DNA from: Manihot esculenta
Lineage: Eukaryota > Streptophyta > Magnoliopsida > Malpighiales > Euphorbiaceae
Assembly: GCF_001659605.2 (NCBI RefSeq)
Contig: NC_035164.2
Location: 22,672,500-22,736,499 of the forward strand
Reading direction: 5' to 3'
Length of the DNA stretch: 64,000 bases
The notes beneath the pieces are model-generated. The model saw nothing but the letters and a program-made list of their open reading frames with translations. It did no database searches and was not told the origin of the DNA. The translations under genes were made by a program, and so were the position numbers. Below, piece by piece: positions 35,390 through 47,858 of the stretch. Positions within the stretch are counted from its first letter, which is position 1, and each line of letters opens with the position of its first letter.

Positions 35390-37682
35390 TGTAATACCCG
35401 GCTAGAGTCCGGCATCGGCATGCTGCTTTCCGGTGGAATCCGGGATGTCGGAAGTCTCTAGACGGGTTAGATTTATGTTTTTCTATAATGTTTTACTATG
35501 TTCATCAAGTTTATTGCATAAGGAATTGAGTTTTTGAGTGAAATGAACCAAGCAGAAAAGCCAGGTTCAGCCGCCGAAGTTGAGGTTCGGCCACCGAACA
35601 TGCATGGCTTTCGGTTTCACGTGTGGCCGCCGAAGGTAGTCTGGCCAGCCACCTATAAATGGCCCTCAGTCGGTTGAAGCGGTGAGAACACCGTTTCTTT
35701 TGTCTTCTGAGGTGAGACCCTGTCCTTTGTGAGTATTTCTTCATGTTTTCATTAACTCATGCAAAGATTTGATTAGTTTTTATGATATTTGAAGGTTTTA
35801 AGCTTAAAAACTCAAAGTTATGAAGTTTGGAGAGTTTGAAGGCACGTTGCTCCAAAACTCCACGTTAGGATCGTTCATCTACTTGTTTTCCCAAGGTAAG
35901 TGAAGATCCTGAGCTTGTTTGTATGTTTTCTGAAGGTTTTATGGGGTTTATGGAGAGAGTTGCATGAATAGGGTTATTTGTGAGGTTTTGATGATTTTGT
36001 GCATAGAGCTTGTTTCTGTGTTGTTTGTGTTGTGTGTTTGGGGTTTTTAGGTAGTTTTTGACCCCTTTGAGCATATACATGAGTGTATGCAAGTGAAGGA
36101 AGTGTGGTGTGCAATTGGAGAGGAGTTTGGTGCATTTGGAGAGAGGCAGGGCACGTTTCTGCCCTGCTGATGAACTCAGGTTCGGCCGCCGAAGGTACAT
36201 TCGGCCGCCGAACCCCTGAAGAGGTGTGAGGAGGTGGCTTCGGCTGCCCAAGCTTGCCCCCGAGCTTTTGGACTTTCGACTCTGGAGGAAAGTTCGGCCG
36301 CCGAAGGTGCCGCCGAAGGTTAGAGACTTTCGTCTCTGGAGTGCCTTTTGGCCTCCGAAACTTGCCCCCGAAAGGGTTCGGTAGCCGAAAGTAGAGATTC
36401 GGCCGCCGAAGGTGCTTGAGTTTCGTCTCTGGAGAGGACTTTCGGCCGCCGAACCTGCCGCCGAAAGTGTTCTGTCCAGTCTTCTTTTGCATGCTTATGG
36501 ATAGTTGAGTGAGGTTAAGGGGATTCTTGGGGAGTTTAATAGAGTGATTTATACGCTCGTTTCATAAGCTAGTTTGGTCCCTCATTTGAGTTTATCTGTA
36601 CCTATACAGACCAGAGGAACCAGAGAGAGCAGCAGTGAGTTCTGCTCCAGAGTTTTACAGAGCCTGCAGAGTCAGTCAGTCCAGATAGCCAGAGGTGAGT
36701 GGAACTAAACTTACTTTTTTTCTTGAACTTGCACAATGGAATGTTTTAGCATATCTCATGCATCATGATTATGCACTAGATTGATTGCATTAGTATCCAC
36801 GAATATGTTGCATTGCATAGTTATTTGTTGATGTGGGTGAATGCTGAATGATCCAATAGTCTCAGACAGGAAGACCAGGAGCCTTTGACTACGCCCTGGC
36901 AGGTATAGTAAAGACCAAGAGCCTTTGACTACGCCCTGGCAGGTATATAGTAAAGTCCAGGAGCCTTTGACTACGCCCTGGCAATGGTAAGTACAGAGGT
37001 GTTATATACACATATACATATATGACAGGAAGACCAGGTGCTCGATTCTACGCCCTGGCACAGAGTTACTGGGACTATATGGTGACAGGTTTACTCTTGA
37101 TGTGGTTTATCTGTGTTATGACGCATTCCATGAGATCATGTTTTACTGAGATATTTTACTGTTCTACTCACTGGGCTATAGAGCTCATCCCACTCCCTTA
37201 ACCCCAGTTTTGCAGGTTCAGACAGTCCAGCAGAGTACGGAAAGAGTAAAGAGATTTGTAATAGCCTAGAGTGGACATGTAATATTAAAGAGATGTAATA
37301 ATTGTGTGTCTAAAGTTAGACATGTGCTTGACTTAGTGATGTATGTTGTGTACATGATCTGGATATGTATATATGTTTTTCTGTATGTGAAAAACCAGGC
37401 TTAACAGGTATGAGTTAACCCATCTAGAGCAAGCTCTAGTCAGGGGTACAGAGTACAGAGTACAGAGTACAGAGTACAGAGTACAGAGTACAGAGTACAG
37501 AGATAGTGCATGCACAGGTTAAGCCTTGGTTCAGCAAAGAGTTTTTATTTTCACAGAAAATGTATGATCATGTATGAGATTTACAGGTACACAGAGAGTA
37601 TAGCAGGCTTGCTACGGGTTCTGGCGGCCTTAAGCCGACCTGAATCCTAGCGCCGGTGACGGTCCATTTTAGGGTCGTTACA
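35390..37682 (+). repeat. 3' LTR of Tekay G
   Basis: 2293 bp. Compared with the 5' LTR it has an extra palindrome unit near 35570-35600, eight rather than six TACAGAG units (37447-37502), and lacks about 16 bp of GTGTACA-type sequence near 37218. Confidence 0.92.
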
Positions 37683-37743
37683 GAAATCATGTGAATAATC
37701 ATCAATAATATCAAGATAAAAAGGACTAAAATATGCTCTATCA

Positions 37744-37870
37744 GCCGTCAATTTAGTCCAACAAAAGAAAAGAAGGTTCACACCGGAGAGGTAACAAGTG
37801 ATCAAAGAAGAGGTTGATAAGCTTTTGAGTGCAGAGTTAATAAAGGAAGTCCAATATCCCACATGGCTTG
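37744..37870 (+). pseudogene. Tat element E, RT lead-in
   Basis: Resumes the Tat pol after Athila B. The text corresponds to RRFTPER..VIKEEVDKLL and ends at ELIKEVQYPTWL, which is conserved just before RT in Tat elements. It has a frame break and is cut after TGGCTTG by the solo LTR. Confidence 0.7.
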
Positions 37871-39526
37871 TGACAGGAGCGGTTGTCGAAGCCGGTCAAA
37901 AATAACCTTCTTGGTTACCTACAAATACAACTGTAGACAGTGGTGAAGGATCGTATCCACAGAGAATTGATTACCTATTTATTTATCTTAATCAAGACCA
38001 ATCAAACCAATGGAAAGCACAAGTGAAGGCAGTAATTGCAAATAGAACAAAAGTAAAGTGCAAGGAAAGTAAAAAGGGGGGTTTTGAGATGATTTGATTA
38101 ACAACTAATGAAAGCAATTAAAACAGCAAGTAATTAAAATAAAAGAGGAAATCAATAAGAGAAAGGTCTAGTTGAAGATATGGATCCACTTTGGTTGTTT
38201 GGGTTGATCATTGAAACATGGTAATCTTGATTAACTCAATAGGTTGGTTATGGGGGTGGAAGACGCTTCTCACCACCATGTCTTTCCTTATGAACAAATT
38301 GATTAGGGAACGTCCTCTAACCAATTACTAATCAACAAATTGCCAAGGAACGTCCTTGGGCCATGGGCATCAAAACAATTGCCAATTGCATGAAGAACAA
38401 GAAAGATCCAAACCCTAACTACTCAAACGCATGAGATGATGTTAGATCATGCAATTTCTTGGTTTTTACACCAAGTGTTCTTAGATCAGAATATTTCCAG
38501 CAATTACGGACTAACAAATATCCTAATCAACAATCAATTAACTTTGCAATCAAGAATCAAGTGGCCAATTTGATCAAAACAACAAAGCAATCTTTATAAT
38601 TAAGCACAATTGCATGAATATTGAATAAATCAAAAGCAAACATTTTATGTTCAGATCTCACAACCTTTTAAACAACCTTAGTTTCAACCAAACTTCAACT
38701 AGAAATAGGGTTTCAGCCACTCATGGCTGAACCAAAACAGAAAATAAAAGAAAAGAAGAAAGAAGATGAAGAACTAAGGTGGAGGAGCCTTTGGAGAGCC
38801 TTGATCAATCCCTTGATGGAAGATGTTTTATTCTTAGTCTTCTTGAGGCCTTTAAATAGATCTTGAGAGGCTGTCTTTTTCCTTTTTAGTGTCCATGTAT
38901 CTTTGAGTGATTGCCCCATAGTGCCCTTGAGTTTTCTTTATGCATGTGTGGAGTTGTAAGCCCTTTTTGGTCTTTTAATTGACATCCAAGGTGTGTCCAA
39001 GAAGAATTATGCACTAAAGAGGAAGGTGGAGCCTTGATTTGAATTTTGAATGAGCATAGCACTATGTAGGAAACATGTGATCTTCAAGATTTGGCTCATT
39101 AAATAGGGAAGAGCATGTTCGGGGGCAAGTTCGGCCGCCTAAGTTAAGTTTCGGGGTCAGGACTTTCATCTCTGGAGCCAAGGTTCGGCGACCGAAGGTG
39201 CCCCCGAAGGTGGGTGACTTTCGCCTCTGGATTGGACTTTAGGCCGCCGAAAGTGCCCCCGAAAGTGGGTGACTTTCGGCTTCCAAAAGTGCTTCCGAAG
39301 GTGCCCCCGAAAGTGGTTGAGTTTTGGCTTCCGAAAGTGCTTCCGAAGGTGCTTCCGAAAGTGGCTGTTTTTGGGCATTCTTTGGCACTTTTAAGAGCAT
39401 TTCCTTCAACTTGTTTCTTCACACCTAATATTTGCAAAACATGATTAAAACCACAAAATTAGGTAGAATAGGTGTAAATAAACATCAATAAGATCATGAA
39501 AATATGGACTAAAATATGCTCTATCA
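37871..39526. mobile_element. Solo Athila LTR
   Basis: 1656 bp, TGACAGGAGC to GCTCTATCA, flanked by a perfect 5 bp duplication GCTTG (37866-37870 and 39527-39531). Nearly the same as the LTR of element A (2042-3700) and in the same orientation. No internal sequence is left, as expected after recombination between two LTRs. It interrupts the Tat RT at the Trp-Leu-Ala junction. Confidence 0.93.
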
Positions 39527-39531
39527 GCTTG

Positions 39532-41117
39532 CCAATGCAGTCCTGATGAAGAAAGCTAACGAAAAATGGAGAATATGCGTAGATTTTACTAACCTCAATA
39601 AAGTATGTCTAAATGATCGTTATCCGTTGCCGTCCATCGACAGGTTAGTAGACTCAATCTCAGGTTATGCAGTGGTTTCCTTTTTTTATGCCATTTCAAG
39701 TTATTGCCAAATTATGATGGACATCGAGGACACAGAGAAGACTGCATTCATAACAGATCAAGGAGTTTTCTGCAACAAGATGATGCCGTTTGGATTAAAA
39801 AACGTGGGGGTAACTTACCAAAGGTTGGTGTCAAACATCTTTAAAGACATGGTGGGGAAAATAGTCGAAGTGTACGTGGATGATATGGTGGTAAAGAGTC
39901 GATCTTTGAAAGACCATCTAAAAGATGTTCACAAAGTCTTTTATGTACTGGATAAGGCAGATATGAAGCTGAATCCTGAAAAGTGCACCTTTAGGATAAA
40001 AGCTAAAAATTTTCTAAGGTATATAATCTCAGAAAGAGGCATAGAAGTAAATCAGGTGAAGATCAGTGCTATCCAAAATATAGAAGCACCTAAAACCATT
40101 AATGAAGTATAGAGGTTGAATGAGTGAGTCACTACTTTTGGTAGGTGCATATCATGCTTGGCCATAAGGTATCTCCTGCTTTTCAAAGCCTTGAAAGGTA
40201 AAGCTAAATTTGTGTGGATGGAAGAGTGTGCAAAGACATTTGAAAGTTTGAAAACTTTTTTATCATCTCCTCCATTGCTAAGCTCGCCAGTTGAGGACGA
40301 GGTTTTATTTCTATACTTGTTTGTAACGCAAGAAATAGTTTGCTCGATACTCATCTGTAAAAACAATGGGGAACCAAGCCTAGTCTATTATGCCAACCAA
40401 GTCTTAAAGGTAGCAGAGCTGAACTATCCTCCTCTTGAAAATTAGGCATTCGCAGTCCTGATGTTAGCCACAAAGTTGCGCCCATACTTCGAGTTACATA
40501 TCATAGAAGTCAAAACAGAAAGGTTTTACACAGGCCAGAGTTGTCAGGATGACTATCCACATGGGTAGTAATATTGTCGGCCTTCGATATCAAGTACGTG
40601 ACAAGAAAGGCTATGAAAGCCCATGCAGTAGCTAATTTTGTTGCTGAAATGACTCCACTGTTAGAGCCTTCAGAATCCCCTAAATCAACCACAGAAGAAT
40701 GGATGGTTTGGGCGGATAAAGCCTGTAGAGTCGAGGATTCTAGAATCGGGATCCTATTACAATCTCAAATTGGTATAAAGCTTCGATGCACGGCAAAACT
40801 CGCTGTCAATGCTACCAACAGTGTAGCTAAGTATAAGACTGTAGTAATGGCCCTGAGAATCATCAAGGAACTAGGTATACAAAAATCTACTATTTTTAGT
40901 GACTCATAGTTGGTTGTTAAATAGTGCCAGGGATAATTTAACGTTTGAGAATCAAACCTTATCAAATATGAGGAAAAGGTCCGGACCTTAATAGAGAAGA
41001 TCAAAGATGAGTAGGACAACTGCGAGTTCTGTAGATGGCCAGAGGTGACATCAAAGAGGCAAATTTCCTAGCTAAAATGGCGACGGCGGGTGAACAGGAT
41101 CCCGATTATGTGTTAAA
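39532..41117 (+). pseudogene. Tat element E reverse transcriptase and RNase H domains
   Basis: RT: LMKKANEKWRICVDFTNLNK, PLPSIDRLVDS, MPFGLKNVGVTYQRL and the catalytic VYVDDMVVKS near 39872, in an open frame to 40112. A first RNase H follows at about 40158-40560 with stops, then a second RNase H-like domain near 40690-41060 (WMVWADKA, AKYKTVVMALRIIKELGI). A second, archaeal-type RNase H after the first is the mark of the Tat lineage. Several stops make this an old copy. It ends where the truncated LTR of element D begins; the integrase core is missing. Confidence 0.83.
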
Positions 41118-41129
41118 GTATTTTAGAAT

Positions 41130-43233
41130 GTTTTTCTCAAGTGTTTTAGAATGTTTTTATGTGTTAAAGTTGCAATGGAATGAGTTTTTGAGAGAAAAGC
41201 ACCAAGGAAGAAAAGCCAGGTTCGGCCGCCGAAGGTGAGGTTCGGCAGCCGAACATGCATGGCTTGTGGTTTCACGTTAGGCCGCCGAAGGTGGTCTAGC
41301 CAGCCACCTATAAAAGGCCCTCAGTCGGTCGAAAGGATAAGGATTTCCTTTTTCTTTCACTTTTAGAGGTGAGACCTTGTCTTCCTTAGGTATGCTTCAT
41401 GTTTTCATCAAATCTTGCAAAGGTTTGATTGGTTTTAATGTTATTTTGAAGGTTTTGAACTATAAACTCAAGTTTTGAAGTTTGGAGAGTTTGAAGGAGA
41501 GTTGCTCCATATCTCCACGTTAAGATCATTCATCTTCTTGATTTCAAGAGGTAAGTGAAGATCCTGATCTTGTTCTTATGATTTATGGAAGTTTTATGGA
41601 GTTTGTGGGTAGAGTTGCATGAATAGGGTAAAGAGTGAGTTTTTGATATTTTGTTGATAAATGCATGTTTATGTGTTATGCTTGGTTGTTTGTTGGGGTT
41701 TTAGGTAGTTTTTGACCCCTTTGTGCATATACTTGAGTATATGTGTGTTGAGAAATTGTGGAGTTTGAGTTTGGAATAGTTTGGAGAGTTTTAGCGTGAG
41801 GCAGAGCAAGGTTCTGCCTTGCTGATGAACCCAGCTTCGGCCGCCGAAGAATGGTTCGGCTGCCGAATGTGCTGAGGAGGTGGCTTCGGTTGCCTAAGCT
41901 TGCCCCCGAGGGTTTGGACTTTCGGCTCTGGAGGGGAGTTTCGAACGCCGAAGGTGCCGCCGAAGGTTATGGACTTTCGTCTCTAGAGTGCCTTTCAGCC
42001 CCCGAAACTGGCCCCGAAAGGATTCGGCTGCCGAAAGTAGAGATTCGGCCGCCAAAGGTGCATGAGTTTCGGCTCTGGAGAGGACTTTCGGCCGCCAAAC
42101 CTGCCGCCGAAAGTGCCCTGCCCAGCCTTCCTTTGCATGCTTTGCCTGCCTGTTTTAGGGTGTTTAAGGGGATCCTTAGGGAGTTTTATAGAGTTGTTCT
42201 TGAGCTAGTTTGGTCCCTTATTTGAGTCCATCTGTGTAGGCACAGACCAGAGGAACCAAAGAGAGCAGCAGTGAGTACTGCTTCAGAGGTTGCAGAGGTT
42301 GCAGAGTCAGTCCAAAGATAGCCAGAAGTGAGTGGAACTCAACTTAATTCTTTTAATTGAGAAAATAATGCTTTTAGCATATTTCATACGTCATGAATAT
42401 GCACTAGGTTGATTGCATTAGAAATCACGAATATGTTGCACTGCATACTTACTTGTTGATGTGGGTGGATGCTGAATGATCCAAATAGTTCCTGAGAAAG
42501 ACCAGGTGCCCAGTCTATGCCCTGGCACAATGGTAAGTACAGGTGTTATATACACATATAGATATACATGACAGGAAGACCAGGTGCCCATTCTATGCCC
42601 TGGCACGGAAGTGATACTGGGACTATTGTGGTGACAGGTTTACCCTTGATGTGAATTGTCTGTGATATGATGCATTCCATAAGAGCATGTGTTAATGACT
42701 TGTTTTATTGTTCTACTCACTGGGCTATAAAGCTCATCCCACTCCCTTAGCCCCAGTCTTGCAGGATCAGTGTACAGGGGAAGTTCAGCAGGGTACAGGA
42801 AGAGAAAAGAGTTTTGTAATAGTATAGTGTGGACATGTAATGGTAAAGAGATGTAATAGTTGTTTATAAAGTTAGAATTGTGCTTGACTTAATTAGTTTG
42901 TTTTGTAAATCTTTTTGTAAATCTTTTTGTATACATGGTCTGATTTATGTATATGTCCAGTCGATGAGTATGGATAACCAGGTTTAACATATACTGTGTG
43001 GACTCAGCTAGAGTTTTGATGAGAACTCTGGCAAGGGAGTATGTGTACAGAGCTAGTGCATGCACAGGTTGAGCCTTGGTTCAGAGACAAGTTTTTAGTT
43101 TCATAGAAAATATATGATTATGTATGGGATTTACAGGTACACAGGGAGTATAGCAGGCTTGCGACAGGTTTCGGCGACCTTAAGTTGACCTGAATCCTAG
43201 CGCCGGTGGCTGTCCGATTTTCAAGTCGTTACA
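41130..43233 (+). repeat. 5' LTR of Tekay D, left end truncated
   Basis: Aligns to the 3' LTR from about position 58450 onward. Two palindrome units before the TATA box (41221-41254) versus one in the 3' LTR. The palindrome block is at 41836-42120 and CCAGG...CCTGG units at about 42490-42606. Confidence 0.85.
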
Positions 43234-43236
43234 GAT

Positions 43237-43248
43237 TGGTATCAGAGC
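43237..43248 (+). promoter_or_regulatory. Primer binding site of Tekay D (initiator tRNA-Met)
   Basis: TGGTATCAGAGC, 4 nt after the LTR, as in element G. Confidence 0.88.
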
Positions 43249-43458
43249 GTTAGGTTCATATGATCGGACCTATAAAGAGTGTCGGGCTCATAGAGGTTAG
43301 AGGTGGTCAAGCACAAAAGGAAATCATGTCCACTAGGATAGGATCTTGAGTCCTGTCTATTTGATGCTATGAAATGCCATGAGGTATGCATGTGCATTAT
43401 TGATATGTGATGTTTATATGCTGATATGCTATGTTCTGTGTTGTTTTCCAGAATTAAG

Positions 43459-46400
43459 ATGAGAGGAACTCGTCGATCTAGTGAGAGAATAGATGCTCGT
43501 CCTCCTGCATTGCCAAGGGCAAGGTCTCAAAGATCAAGCAGGGAAGGTACGTCAATGGACCCTAGAAGGTCTTTAGACGAGAGCAGAAGAGGTACAACTA
43601 GAGGAGGAAGGTCAGAAGAAGTGAGGGAGGCTATGGAGGTTGATCAGTCAGTAGATGAAAGCATGGGTATGGGCAGGTCTGAAGAAGGGATGGGAGAGTC
43701 TCAGGGAGGCGCTCAGGCCTCGGAGTTTGGTTATCCAGCCTTTCCGCAGGGCCCAGGGTATCCGATGGGAGGTACGTCGAAGTACTCTAGTTTTATCCCA
43801 CATCCTACTTACATGCCATATATGCCTTATCCGCATTATTACCCACCATATCCCATGTATCCACCCTCACCTATCCATCCAAGTGTAGCACACCCAGAGC
43901 CAAATGAACCAGTACCTCCACCACCACCAGAATCAGTAGTCCCTGTTGTCTAGGCACCTCAACCTAACTTATCTGGGGGAAGTAAGGTGAAAATGACAGA
44001 GTATCTGAAACTGGATGCTCCTAAGTTCAATACAAGAGATGATCCATTTGAGTACCTTAGAACTGTAAAGATGATAACTGATGAGTTGGGAGCTGATGAT
44101 AGTAGAGCGATTGAGATGGCAGGATTCACACTCAAATGTAAGAAAGCTCGAGAATGGTTCAAGAATTATGTGGAACCCAGAATGGATAGCATGTCATGAG
44201 GAGAGTTTGCCAATGAGTTTGCAGGGTGGGCTTTTCTTGACAGTTCCAGGGAGATGAAAGTAATAGAATTTGAACAGTTGAGACAGACGGACGAGATGAG
44301 TGTTGATGCATTTACAGATAAGTTCCTGGATTTGCTTCAGTACGTGGGTCAAGCCTATGATACTGATCAGAAGAAGGCAAGGACATATACTATGAGACTA
44401 CATCCCAGGTATTCTTCCTTGATTCTTCCAGCAGAGAAGGAGAGTTTCCACTCTATAGTGGATGCCGCCAAGAAAATGGAGGCAAGTGCCAATAGTCAGA
44501 GTACATTAAAATAGTCAAAGGCACAGGCTTCGGGGTCTAAGGCCCCCAGTGCAGCAACTTCAGGCAGCAAGAGATGGGAAAGGGCAAAAGGAACAAAGAG
44601 CAAGTTCTGGAGCAAGGTCAAGTCTAGTCTGGGAATGGATAGTGGCTCAAGCTCTGGCGCAAGCAGTCCAGTATGTAGGAGATGTGGGAGACCACACAGG
44701 GGAGCTTGTCAGTTGGGATCTTCAGCTTGTTTCAAATGTGGACAGGAAGGGCATTTTGCTCGGGAGTGTCCTCAGGTGACCTTTGTGGCACCATCCCAGC
44801 AGATGAGTTCAGGTAGTGTAGTACAGCCAGTAGCTCCAGCCATACCTCAGAGTAGTGGCAAAGGTAGAGGGAGAGGGTTAGCCTCTACTTCAGCAGCAGG
44901 TTCCCGAGGTGGAAATCCGGTAGCCCCAGCACGGATTTTCACTGTGACTCAGGAGGAGGCTAACACGTCGAACACAGTGGTGTCAGGTAATCTCATCATA
45001 GGGTGTTCTGATGTGTATGCGTTGATGGACCCCGGTGCTTCTCATTCCTTTATTGCTTCGAGAGCCGTAGAGAGATTGGGTTTGATCATGTCCGAGTTAG
45101 AGTATCCTCTCTGGGTCAGTGGACCCAAATGCGACCCATCAGTGGCAGTGTCAGTCTGTCGTTTCAGTCCAGTGTTCATAGAGGGTAGATGCCTTCCAGC
45201 TGACCTTGTGGTTCTAGATTTGACAGACTTTGATGTCATTCTAGGGATGGATTGGTTATCTGCATATGGTGCTACCTTGGACTGTAAAGAGAAGGTAGTT
45301 AGTCTTCGAGACTAGGATGGGTCAGAGTGTGTCTTCAGAGGAGACAGGAGGGGTACACCTCGAGGTTTGATTTCAGCCCTTCAGGCTCGTCGTTTGCTTA
45401 GGAGGGGTTGTCAGGGGTTTCTAGCTCATGTGAGGGAGCTAGATAGTCAGGTTAGGGAATCAGCCTCAGTACCAGTAGTTCGAGAATTTCCTGATGTGTT
45501 CCCAGACGACTTACCCGGATTACCACCTGATAGGGAGATAGCGTTTGAAATTGAATTGCTGCCTGGTACCAGACCTATCTCTATTCCTCCCTACAGGATG
45601 GCGCCAGCAGACTTAAAAGAGCTGAAAGAGCAATTGCAAGAATTGGTAGATAAGGGTTTCATCCGCCCTAGTAGCTCACCTTGGGGTGCTCCAGTGCTGT
45701 TTGTTAAAAAGAAGGATGGATCCCTCAGACTTTGTATTGACTACAGACAGTTGAACAAGGTCACTACCAAGAATAAGTATACTCTACCTAGGATTGATGA
45801 TCTATTCGACCAGCTAGCTGGAGTAGGTTGTTTCTCTAAAATAGATCTAAGATCCGGGTATCATCAGTTAAGAGTTAGAGAAGCAGATGTGCCAAAAACC
45901 GCTTTCAGGACCAGATATGGGCATTATGAGTTCTTAGTAATGCCGTTCGAGTTGACTAACGCCCCTGCATCATTTATGGATCTCATGAACAGAGTTTTCA
46001 GTGAGTATCTGGATCACTTTGTTATTGTTTTCATCGATGATATCTTAGTGTATTCCAGAGATGCAAAGGAGCATGCCCAGCATCTGAGAACAGTTCTGCA
46101 GACACTGAGAGAGCATGGTTTTTATGCCAAGTTCTCTAAGTGTGAGTTTTGGTTAAGGAGCATTTCCTTCTTGGGACATGTAGTATCAGCAGAAGGGATT
46201 GAGGTAAACCCCAAGAAGATAGAGGCTGTAGCTGACTGGCCCAGACCCACTACAGTGACAGAGATTAAAAGTTTTCTGGGACTGGCAGGTTACTACAGGA
46301 GGTTCGTTCAGGACTTCTCGAAGATAGCTGCTCCTATGACCAAACTGACTCAGAAGAACCAGAAGTCTGTCTGGTCGGACCAGTGTGAAGGGAGCTTTGA

Positions 46401-47858
46401 GGAGCTCAAGAGGAGATTGACATCAGCACTGGAATTAGCTCTGCCTGTCAGTAATAAGGATTTCACAGTGTTCTGTGATGCGTCTCGAGTGAGATTGGGT
46501 TGTGTTTTGATGCAGACTGACAGGGTGATTGCTTATGCTTCGAGGCAGTTGAAGAAGCACGAGTTGAATTACCCCACCCATGACCTAGAGATGGCAGCAG
46601 TTATCTTTGCACTCAAGATGTGGAGGCATTACCTCTATGGAGTTAAATGCGAGATCTTCACTGATCACAAGAGTTTACAGTACATCCTGAGTCAGAGAGA
46701 GCTAAATTTGAGGCAGAAAAGATGGGTAGAATTGCTCAGTGATTATGATTGTAAGATCCAGTATCATCCGGGTAAGGCGAATGTTGTGGCAGACGCCCTA
46801 AGCCGGAAATCACTTGGCAGCTTATCCCATATAGTAGCAGAGTGAAGATCAGTAATGATGGAGTTTTACAAGCTCATCGAGGAAGGGTTACAGTTAGAGT
46901 TGTCTGGTACAGGTGCGTTGATAGCACAGATGAGAGTGATACCAGTGTTTCTAGAGCAGGTGGCTCAGAAACAGCATGAGGACCCGGAATTAGTGAAAAT
47001 TGCCAAGACTGTTTAGTCAGGCAACAGTGCAGAGTTCAGATTTGACAGCAAATGGATCCTCCACTATGGAAGTCGACTTTGTGTACCAGATTATCGTAGT
47101 TTGAAGGAAGACATTATGAGGGAAGCTCATAATGCGATACAGTGTTCACCCTGGAGCCACCAAGATGTATCACGACCTGAAGAGGGTGTATTGGTGGCCA
47201 GCTATGAAGAAAGAAGTGGCACAGTTCGTGTCAGCTTGTGAGGTTTGCCAGAGGGTGAAACTAGAACATCAGAAGCCGGCTGGAATGCTTAACCCACTGC
47301 CGATTCCAGAATGGAAATGGGAGAACATAGCTATGGATTTTATAGTGGCTTTACCGGCAGCATCCAACAGGATAGACTCTATTTGGGTGATTGTGGACAG
47401 ACTCACAAAATCTGCTCATTTCATTCCAGTTAGGAGTAACTATTCTGTGGATAAGTTAGCACAAGTATATCTGAATGAAATCGTAAGATTACATGGAGTT
47501 CCAGTGTCTATAGTTTCAGACAGAGGGCCTCAGTTCACCTCCAGATTTTGGCGGAGTCTGCAGAGTGCAATGGGCACGAGGTTGGATTTTAGCACTGCTT
47601 TCCATCCACAGACTGATGGACAGTCAGAGAGGACCATCCAGACCATAGAAGATATGCTTAGAATGTGTGTGTTAGACTTTGGCGGTTCTTGGAGGCAGCA
47701 TCTACCTCTTGTGGAGTTTGCCTACAATAACAGCCATCATGCTAGCATCGGGATGGCTCCGTATGAAGCGTTGTATGGGAGGAAATGCAGATCACCAGTT
47801 TGCTGGGAAGAAGTGGGAGAGAAAGCTCTTGCAGGGCCAGAGTTAGTAGAGATTATAT
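43459..47858 (+). pseudogene. Tekay D Gag-Pol, first part
   Basis: Same domain order as element G up to the middle of integrase, after AGPELVEI. Damage: in-frame stops near 43951, 44197, 44512, 45313, 46843 and 47013, and a 1 bp loss near 47131 that shifts the integrase frame. Several stops replace Gln (CAG to TAG) or Trp codons. In RT the conserved MPFGL is MPFEL. Gag has a short deletion after MRGTRRS. The sequence stops at the insertion of element C and resumes at 57772. Confidence 0.88.

Larger units (their letters stand above)
27870..37682 (+). mobile_element. Tekay-type chromovirus element G, complete structure
   Basis: Full-length 9.8 kb plus-strand LTR element with a perfect 5 bp duplication GAAAT (27865-27869 and 37683-37687). 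The LTRs are 27870-30148 (2279 bp) and 35390-37682 (2293 bp), TGTAATACCC to GTCGTTACA. The primer site is at 30152-30163, the polyprotein at 30368-35311 and the polypurine tract AGGAGGGGAGAA just before 35390. The LTRs differ by only a few substitutions and small repeat-number changes, so it is a recent insertion into Athila B. Confidence 0.95.
19256..37743 (-). mobile_element. Athila element B, split by Tekay element G
   Basis: A minus-strand LTR retrotransposon flanked by a perfect 5 bp duplication GCCGT (19251-19255 and 37744-37748). Without the 9.8 kb insertion in its right LTR it is about 8.7 kb. It has 3' LTR 19256-20993, non-coding 20994-22031, integrase and linker 22032-23747, Gag-protease 23748-25964, leader 25965-26172 and 5' LTR 26173-27869 plus 37688-37743. 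RT and RNase H are absent. Confidence 0.92.
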
